Source: Favolaschia claudopus
Lineage: Eukaryota; Basidiomycota; Agaricomycetes; Agaricales; Mycenaceae
DNA: 64,000 nt
Direction: 5' to 3'
Assembly: GCA_037176885.1 (NCBI GenBank)
Contig: JAWWNJ010000003.1
Coordinates: 1,736,001 to 1,800,000 of the forward strand
Part shown: positions 57,409 to 64,000 of the stretch, in pieces
Numbering within the stretch: the stretch's first letter is position 1
How the letters are laid out: each line of letters starts with the position of its first letter
The notes under the pieces: generated by a model
Database searches by the model: none
What the model saw: the letters and a program-made list of their open reading frames with translations, nothing else
Told to the model about the DNA's origin: nothing
Program-made: the position numbers and the translations under genes

Positions 57409-57837
57409 TGGTGCGCGTCACTTAGTCACCGCCTCCTTTGCACTACTGCCAAATCGGCCGGAGGCCGAAATTTTGTCAGAATTCAGAAACACCCTATTGA
57501 AGGCTGGATTTCAACCGATTTGGGGACTTTTTGAGTGGACTTTTGACGCATCTACGGGTGCAATTTGGGTTTATTGAGCAATGGCATAGGAGTGGTGTTT
57601 GATATCCCTCGTATTGAGGGTTCTGGAGGCCAGCAAGATCGAAATTGGTGTATACTGCCAAATTGGGTGGGGTTGAAATTTATAGCTCCTTCAATTATTT
57701 AAATTTTGGAAATCCCTCTTGGGAAGTTGTTCCTCTGTTAAAAAAAAGCCCTTTTGCAAGACGAATAAAATCAAGGCAAAAACTGGGGTCACAGTGAGCG
57801 TTGTCACGGAGAGGCGGTGACTAAGTGACGCGCACCA
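57409..57837. mobile_element. 429-bp TA-flanked TIR element
   Basis: Terminal inverted repeats TGGTGCGCGTCACTTAGTCA and, inverted, the same sequence continuing to CCGCCTC. TA at 57407-57408 and 57838-57839. Just outside, GTAAGTCTTG...CCTCAG (57840-57901) looks like an intron, so it may sit next to an exon. Confidence 0.92.
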
Positions 57838-57921
57838 TAGTAAGTCTTGTGTGCTTGACCATGTTGTTGTGACTGAAGCGATTCGCAGTTATAGACCTCA
57901 GGGCGTGTACTTGATCACATC

Positions 57922-59025
57922 ATGCCTTCGACGATCACCGATCGCCTAAATCTAGAAGTAATGCTATACAACACCGTGGATAACATCGTTGCCCACGACG
58001 AGGTCAACTTCAACTATAACGACTTCGCATCAGCGAATCACATAAGCCTCGAAGACTTCGTCGATTGGATTCTGGTCCCGTATGCAGCCACAAGACCTTG
58101 GGTACGGCAACTACGACAACGCCTCCCTCGAGAGGCTCACAAGCAAAGAATATGGTGAATTATTCAACCCGAAAGATGATTTTGACGAGGCTGCTGATGC
58201 CGTTTTGCGCGCCAACGTGCGTGAAATGAGAAAGCTTCCCGGAGCGCAACAATTCCACATCATGGAGCCGCAACTCAAGCCCGCTGAGACCGCCGCCACT
58301 TCGTCTTCCTCGGTAGGCGAAGGGAGCGCTCGTCCCGCTCCAGTGGCTCTGCCGTCCAGCTCTCGCCCACCCCCTCCCGTCACGCATCAAATGTATGCCC
58401 CTGCTTCCGTAGTTCGAGCGATCGCGCCTCCCGCTCCCGTGGCTCTGCCGTCCAGCTCTCGCCGCACCCCTCCCGTCACGCATCAAACCTATGCCCACCG
58501 TTCTGTAGGCCAAGCGAGAAGACGGAGCCATCGGGGCTTACCACACCGCTGCTCAACACATCCGCTCCTCCCAGACATCGTCGCGCATTGGCAGCTACGA
58601 GACCTCCGTCTGTGCAAAACGCGGTGATGACGGAAAAATCCACGCCGCAAGTGATCGAGGTCAACGATCGCAAGCAAGGACAAGACGCCTCTGCGGTCAA
58701 ATCGACGACAAAAACAGTCGGGCACGCTTAAGGTCGGCGCTGCCGTTTTTCTCCGAAACATAACTGACGCCTTGTGTGTTTATAGATTAAACTGCCTGCC
58801 CCAAGGGGCGTGGTGCAGAAGCCGATAACGCTGGCGGACTACAAAGAGGTGAGCCGTATCTGAACATCAATAGACCTCGCTGAGTTTCTGCCCGTTCAGC
58901 CAAAGCAGAAGGCAACGAAAACAAAGCAGGTAATGAAACAAAAGTCGAAGGCCCCTGGCGCTGCAAAGGACAGCGGAGATGCGCAAACTCGGCGCACGAG
59001 CAAGCGCCTGAATCCTGAGAACTAA
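57922..59025 (+). pseudogene. Unknown multi-exon gene, possibly RTC4-like N-terminus, two frameshifts
   Basis: Starts MPSTITDRLNLEVMLYNTVD; the N-terminal 100 residues (FASANHISLEDFVDWILVPY, then NYDNASLERLTSKEYGELFN) recall the RTC4-type domain found in fungal proteins, a tentative similarity from memory. One base is missing near 58085 and one near 58498. The middle is Ala/Pro/Ser-rich with two copies of an about 95-bp unit (APVALPSSSR...TPPVTHQ) at 58335-58510. The C-terminus assembles across two introns (58717-58785 and 58849-58899): PAPRGVVQKPITLADYKE, then a Lys/Arg-rich tail ending TSKRLNPEN. The tail could bind nucleic acid or direct nuclear import. Frameshifts could be real decay or assembly error. 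Confidence 0.5.
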
Positions 59026-60063
59026 TAGGTTTCAAAGTTTGGGCTTTGTCATGGACTAGGACTTTTTCGCAGATTTTTCTTGGACTTTCTCGTAGACTTA
59101 CTTACCGTAGCATGAACTAACTAGCACTGCCATCACGTATAACCCGAACTGCTGTAGAATAACCATTTTGAAGAACTATGTAGCGCCGATTTTTCTTGTT
59201 GTTTACTCGACACGGTCAATAGCGTGTTTGTTATTGTTGACGCGTTTGTTGACGCGTCTCTTCCTTTCCTCCCACCACCCTGCCCGACCCCGCGCTTTCT
59301 GCAGCCTTCACACTGACTCTAGAGGTCGCCCAACACCTCCCAACCGCCTTGTAGTGTCTCCTTGGCGGGTTGCTTGCCCGCTCGCAAGGCTGACGCGTCG
59401 GACGCGTCAGGTTTCGTCTGTCGTCAACGGGCGCCACCACACGAAAAATCGGTCATTTCCAGGGCTTTATTTCGCCGGAAATAGCCTCAGATTGCCGAGG
59501 GCTTTACTGGCCGGGGCCATGGGCTTTAATCGGTCTGGCGACCGATTTGCCATCACCCTTGGAATGGCGGGGTTGCCGTCCCAAGGGGTATTCTTAAAAT
59601 TTTCTATACAACGCCGGAAAAGTGATTTAAGACCCTCCCTGGCTACATAATGCTGATGTAAGCTTACCGGAGACTATAGTACTAAACAGACGCGGGGAAT
59701 GTCACGCTGTGACCGTGACTTTCTCACGCTCTCCCTGCGTCTTTTTTATAAGCGAACATTTTTCTGGGGGGAACGTGGCCCCCCTCCTTTTGCCTGACGG
59801 CGTATCATAGCTCATTTATACCGTTGTCTTGTTTTTGAAGCTGGATCTTTACTTGTAAGTTTTGTGTATGTAGAAGTTGTTGAATAAAACTGCAAAAGAA
59901 GGGTTGCGGCGCCGGCCGCGACGGCTGGGGTTTTCCACCCCAGACCCCGACCGCTGCGCGGGGCTTTTTCGCTCGCCGCTGGGCCCGCTGCGCGGAGCTA
60001 CCGCTCGCCGCGGAGGCCCACTGCGTGGTGCTCGCCGCTAGGCCCACTGTGTTTTATGCTATC
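59026..60063. other. No gene recognised; GC-rich repeat at 59907-60052
   Basis: 59450-59500 matches 6930-6960 inverted. At 59960-60050 a short unit (GCTCGCCGC followed by GGCCCRCTGCG) is repeated about three times. The 160-codon frame at 59168-59650 is probably chance in GC-rich DNA. Confidence 0.4.
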
Positions 60064-60360
60064 CTATACTTGAAAAGAGGGCCAGGCCATCAGTCGCGTG
60101 ACTTTTGACAGAAAATCACGGGGTTTTGTCAACATCCCACAACACAACCGGCTGTCGAGATGTTGAAACTCACACGCGGTCCCCGGCGCCGCGCACCGGC
60201 GAGTGCAGCGAGCGGCAGTGCGGCGCCGCGGGCAAGGAATCCAGCAAAAAAAATCCAGGCGGGGTTTGGGGCGGAGCCCCGACAAGCTGTGTACCCCCCG
60301 TAGGTAGGGACGCGAGCGCAGCGAGCCGGCCCTGCCGAAGGCGGGGTGCTTAAGCTTGTT
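60064..60360 (+). repeat. GC-rich dispersed repeat, copy A
   Basis: Starts GGGCCAGGCCATCAGTCGCG, has an internal A-run (CCAGCAAAAAAAATCC), then GGGGTTTGGGGCGGAGCCCC and GAGCGCAGCGAGCCGGCC, ending AGCTTGTT. Confidence 0.75.
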
Positions 60361-60570
60361 CTATCCTATCAAGAGGGCCAGGCCATCAGTCGCGTGACTT
60401 TTGACAGAAAATCACGGGGTCTTTGTCGAGATGTTGAGATCGTACGAGACGTCGCGAGCGCAGCGGGGTTTGGGGCGGCCAGCCCCAACAAGCTGTGTGA
60501 CCGAACGGAGGGAGGCCGGCGAGCGCAGCGAGTCGGCCGTGCCGGAGGCAGGGAGCTAAAGCTTGTCAAT
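60361..60570 (+). repeat. GC-rich dispersed repeat, copy B
   Basis: Adjacent to copy A with the same 5' block; lacks the A-run segment. Its last about 105 bp are near-identical to copy C. Confidence 0.75.
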
Positions 60571-60907
60571 GTCATGTGCAAAAATTATCTACGGAGTGTG
60601 TTGAAGGTGTGAGACCATCACGCGCCGCCTTCCCTATCTGTCCGTTTCCTCGCTACACCCCCCCCTATCCGTCCCTTTATATCTTCCTTATATTGTCTCG
60701 TACGTACCGTATTCCTGTAGCTCTCGCACCCCCATCTTGTCGCTCTCTCGCGCCCGAATATACCTGCTTGGCTCTCTTCTCGCGTGATCCATAACCTGTT
60801 CTATAGAGTGTGGGTGGGAACTGCACGAGGTTCCCCGCTTTCAAGTTGCCCGTTGGAACAATTCGTGACCGTGACACCGTGACTGATCCCCACGTCAGTT
60901 TAAATTG
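60571..60907. other. No gene recognised
   Basis: Pyrimidine-rich spacer without a supported coding frame. Confidence 0.4.
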
Positions 60908-61009
60908 TGGCGGGGGGATCTGATGCCACCCCTAAAATAGAACAGCCCATTTCTTGAACCTTTTGATGCAAGTGGAGTCGATTGGTGGCATCAGATGGCG
61001 CCGCCACTG
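60908..61009. mobile_element. Decayed copy of the 127-bp MITE
   Basis: Colinear with 14544-14670 (ATCTGATGCCACCCCTAAAA, GCAAGTGGAGTCGATTGG, ATCAGATGGCGCCGCCACTG). The left end is eroded; TA at 61010-61011. Confidence 0.8.
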
Positions 61010-61427
61010 TACCTAATACAGTAATTTATTGACAGTTTTCTCACGATCCGAGGATACTTTTGCTCGAAAGTGCCTGGTTTGGGAATATTTTGAGGCAAAA
61101 AAACCGTAGCAAAATGATCCCTTGGTTTCTGTTCTGGCAGAAGATTTCCTGCATCTCGCTTGGGTCGGGGACGGTTAGTATTATGTAATATATTTCATTC
61201 TTTTGCTCTTTTTCATTTTTTTGCTCTTTTCATGCCTTGACCCTCCCAAACGTGTTTTTGCATTCTGCAACTTTGTCCAAAAATTGAAATAAGAGGTCCG
61301 GGACCCACCCTCCCTGCCAAGGCTGTGTTTGCCGGTGAACACCCCCAATTGAGCAACACGTGATATAAGAGCCCAATCTGGACCACGTGCCAATCACGTG
61401 CTACATTAGTTTCCCTTTGCCCCCCGC
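61010..61427. other. Upstream region of the four-exon gene
   Basis: AT-rich then pyrimidine-rich (TTCCCTTTGCCCCCCGC just before the ATG at 61428). No element seen. Confidence 0.4.
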
Positions 61428-62324
61428 ATGTCCCAAACCACAGATTCACCTATGACTCTGCGCCGCGCGCTATCAGACTTTCTGCGCGGCGCGAGCGCTT
61501 TGGTAGGCTTCAGAGGTGCCCCTCTTCGCCCCCCTCGTTCCTTATTGAGGTTTAGCAACCGTTCGTTGCGCAATGGTCACCTCAAGACAGATATAGAGAC
61601 CTTTTTGAAAAGTGTCAAGCCTTGGCTGCTGCGGTGCGTACCCCACTTCCCAACCTTGTGACACTGATTGAAAAACCGGGCCAGCTTTCACACACGGCCA
61701 CACCAGAATCTGTTGTCCCCGCCCCGGTGGACTCTTACCCTACCGTGGCGTTGGGGGCACAGATTCTGATTGACAACCCAACACCTTTGGCCACGAACAT
61801 CTCGCCCTCGGACGAAATGGAAAACATAGTGGGGCCAGCAGCTGCTCCATCGCCCGAGCCGCCCTCACACTCCTCGCCCCAGCATGCTCGGCGAACGGAG
61901 GCTGAAGTGCTAAACCTAGACCATGATGTGGCATTCATCGATGCATCCGGCAGCGTCATATTCTCCGATTCCAAAGGCAAGGTTGGACCAGTGACGTGGA
62001 CTGTCGGTGACCAAGGTGCGCGTCTACTCTCAGTCGGCTCGCATCCGGATTGACCTTGTTAACAGGCAAATTCAAAACTGCTTCCCTAGGCATGAATTTA
62101 CCTGACGCTGGATTCGGGTTTCCCCTGGAGGAAGGTGTCAAAAAGAAGTTTGGTCAAATCTCAATGAAATTAAGTCAGGTGAGAATCGCAAAATTGGCGG
62201 CCCATCAGCTACAAGCTATCTTCCATTTACCATCTTGCAGTCCAGGCGACAAATATGGGAATTCTACTACTGGCTAAAAAACCCACACCGTTTCATGACC
62301 CCTCAATCCTTGGGTGGTGCGTAG
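61428..62324 (+). CDS. Intact four-exon gene, unknown protein of 243 aa
   Basis: Four exons (61428-61502, 61556-62015, 62066-62178, 62241-62324) joined by GT...AG introns of 53, 50 and 62 nt give one frame of 244 codons including the stop. The protein starts MSQTTDSPMTLRRALSDFL, then QPFVAQWSPQDRYRDLFEKC and AAAVRTPLPNLVTLIEKPGQ. A Pro/Ser-rich low-complexity middle follows (PAAAPSPEPPSHSSPQHARR), then DHDVAFIDASGSVIFSDSK, WTVGDQGKFKTASLGMNLPD and RRQIWEFYYWLKNPHRFMTP. No signal peptide or membrane segment. I recognise no domain. The exact fit of three introns, each removing frame breaks, is the evidence that it is real and possibly expressed. It is the only apparently undamaged non-transposon gene in the window. 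Confidence 0.75.
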
Positions 62325-62984
62325 TCTATTATTATTGATAGGGTCCGACTCGGATGACCCTATCCGTGGATGGACGGATGACAGTTAACGTTGATGGATC
62401 TGGATTGGATGTGGATATTTTGATTTCTTGCGAACTGCGAGGACCATGGGGCTCATTTCAAAGGGTCTCAGATAGCTACGATTAAATTTTCAAGGCCAGC
62501 GGGTCTGTGGTTGCTTCAAAGCTGAGGTTTCGGTGCCGTGGGACTGGATATTGGATATATATCCGTGGATCCACGGACGATCCATAGTCAGGCTCTATGC
62601 GTAGAGCCGGTGCTGCGAACGACACGGGGCTCCCATTAGATTTCAAGGGATTTTCGATGCAAGAGTTGAGCGAGACACAGAAAAGTAGATCATGCTCTTT
62701 TTGAAAGCTCTTGGATCCCAGAACCTGGTTTCTGAATGAAGTTTTTTTTATTGGCTCCGGCGTCGTAGATCGCAAGCCTGAAAATGCTTCATGGTTTCTG
62801 ATCGTAAGGTTGGCCGGAAACCTTGCAAACAGAAGCGGCAATCGCGGCCGCGCCGAGTTGTCGGGGAATGCTGGGATCCTATACTAAGACTCAAGTGGCT
62901 GTGATCAAATGTCTGCCCCTCATCAGTCCCCGTCGACATTTTCAACACAACTTGAGTATAGGATCTCTTAGTATTTGTAATCTA
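62325..62984. other. No gene recognised
   Basis: Contains two ATCCGTGGAT/ACGGA palindromic patches (62361-62378 and 62561-62580) and a short inverted repeat GATCCTATACT...AGTATAGGATC (62876-62965). Confidence 0.4.
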
Positions 62985-63135
62985 CAGGGAATGTCCCGGC
63001 CACATTTTCTATTTTGGCCCTTGCTGTTCCGCAAATGATTATTTTCTCCGTGCAAAGCCATTTCACAGCCATTTCTGCGTTAATGTTCCCGTTTTCTTGG
63101 GGAAAATTTGGGAAATCGGCGCGGGACATTCCCTG
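62985..63135. mobile_element. 151-bp MITE-like element
   Basis: Perfect short inverted ends CAGGGAATGTCCCG / CGGGACATTCCCTG. The left flank is TA, the right flank is AG, so the duplication is degenerate or absent. Confidence 0.65.
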
Positions 63136-63269
63136 AGGATTCGGCTCAGGACTCATTTGCAATTTGTTTCAGATTTTTAGCGTCACTGTAGAGGGCGGGG
63201 GGCAGGACCGACTCCGAACAAACAAAGTCCAAACAGACATTTGTTTGGTGTGATTTGCCAGTCCTCATC

Positions 63270-63488
63270 CTAAACTTGAAAACAGCACCGGGCCATCAGA
63301 ATTGATGGATCACATGCTTTTTCATGTGACTTTGACACCAAACCACGGGACCACACGAGACGTCGCGAGCGGAGCGAGCGTAGCGGGGTTTGGGGCGGCC
63401 AGCCCCAACAAGCTGTGTGACCGAACGGAGGGAGGCCGGCGAGCGCAGCGAGTCGGCCGTGCCGGAGGCAGGGAGCTAAAGCTTGTCT
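63270..63488 (+). repeat. GC-rich dispersed repeat, copy C
   Basis: Shares the GACGTCGCGAGCG start and the GGGGCGGCCAGCCCCAACAA-to-AGCTAAAGCTTGTC end with copy B. It is followed by a tandem TCTATAATAAAAGACA pair (63486-63517). Confidence 0.8.
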
Positions 63489-63519
63489 ATAATAAAAGAC
63501 ATCTATAATAAAAGACACT

Positions 63520-63722
63520 ACGGGACCGCAGGTCCCGTGATAATTCACGTGAAAAAGCAGGTGACTTTTCACGGTCCCCGGCGCCGCGCGCCGCCGCGGG
63601 CACAGAATTCAGCAAAAAAAAAAAAAAAAACACGCGGGGTTTGGGGCGGAGCCCCGACAAGCTGTGCACCAGCCGTAGGGAGGGACGCGAGCGCAGCGAG
63701 CCGGCCCTGCCGAAGGCGGGGT
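63520..63722 (+). repeat. GC-rich dispersed repeat, copy D
   Basis: Type A layout: GTGACTTTTCACGG, GGTCCCCGGCGCCGCGCGCC, a 17-A run, GGGGTTTGGGGCGGAGCCCC, then GAGCGCAGCGAGCCGGCCCT. Confidence 0.8.
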
Positions 63723-64000
63723 TGTCGGAAAAACCCTAGGCTGCTTGTGTCGGCTCGTAAGGTAATATAAGCCGCTATGAGGTCATAATAAATAAGGGGA
63801 TTATAGCGCATAGATGTAAACCTCTCAAGCCAGCTCGCCATAATCCATGCTTGGGATTACGAGGGATTTAGGTGCATACAAGCCATTACTGTGCATTACC
63901 GCACATTTAGGTTGCATAGAGCTCGACTATTGTGGCAAAAGACATATATTCATGCACTACAACAACAACTGAGTGCTACTCAACCCCTCGCCAGTTCCCT
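63723..64000. other. No gene recognised
   Basis: Window end; no supported feature. Confidence 0.4.

Noticed and set aside
58111..58761. Minus-strand frames of 74-123 codons opposite the 57922 gene
   Set aside because: They mirror the plus-strand Pro/Ser repeat and have no independent support.
59168..59650. 160-codon plus-strand frame
   Set aside because: Composition is Arg/Ser/Leu-rich with no domain; overlaps a dispersed repeat fragment.
63520..63722. tRNA-derived SINE head in the GC-rich repeats
   Set aside because: I could not place convincing A and B boxes; left as an unclassified repeat.

Overview
The window looks like transposon-packed, gene-poor DNA of a filamentous basidiomycete, most likely an agaricomycete. 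The clues are introns of about 43 to 70 nt with GT...AG ends inside protein-coding stretches, basidiomycete-style DDE_3 and Mutator-like (MULE) transposases, Tad-like LINE ORF1 proteins with zinc knuckles, a DIRS-type tyrosine-recombinase retroelement, and many TA-flanked miniature inverted-repeat elements. I found no tRNA, rRNA, CRISPR array or recognisable housekeeping gene. All calls come from reading the sequence and from recalled family features; nothing was searched.

Layout. 1-12.2 kb: two decayed DDE_3 transposases, a remnant of an intron-containing membrane-protein gene on the minus strand (3.4-4.6 kb), and a 226-bp perfect inverted repeat around 7.3-8.6 kb. 14.0-18.4 kb: a MULE transposase pseudogene carrying three direct insertions, one of which holds two more. 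18.4-23.1 kb: MITEs, a CACTA-like element full of GTGAAATTCAC motifs, and a LINE ORF1 interrupted by a MITE. 23.5-26.5 kb: a Ty3/gypsy Gag. 29.5-31.5 kb: a hAT-like element and a TA-flanked TIR element. 32.4-33.0 kb: a remnant tentatively related to DUF6589 proteins. 33.6-38.4 kb: a LINE (ORF1 plus endonuclease) split by a probable solo LTR and a MITE. 41.36-51.29 kb: a 9.9-kb LTR element with two LTRs identical by eye and no recognisable coding content. 51.3-53.3 kb: a LINE ORF1 remnant with poly(A) and an inserted solo LTR. 53.7-56.5 kb: DIRS RT, RNase H and tyrosine recombinase. 57.4-64 kb: a decayed unknown gene, one apparently intact four-exon unknown gene (61,428-62,324) and GC-rich dispersed repeats.

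The most unusual signal is inside the LTR element at 41-51 kb. Its internal region carries about a dozen small stem-loops of one type: a GCY...RGC clamp, a 4-5 bp stem, usually a CGNA-like loop, then an AGC/GCT pair and outer arms. The stems change sequence by paired substitutions between copies. This suggests an RNA or DNA hairpin maintained or propagated as a structure in an element that appears to encode no protein.

A second theme is clean nesting. Several MITE, CACTA-like and LTR insertions lie inside transposase or LINE reading frames. Removing the insert plus one target-site duplication restores the local frame exactly, so the insertion order can be read directly.
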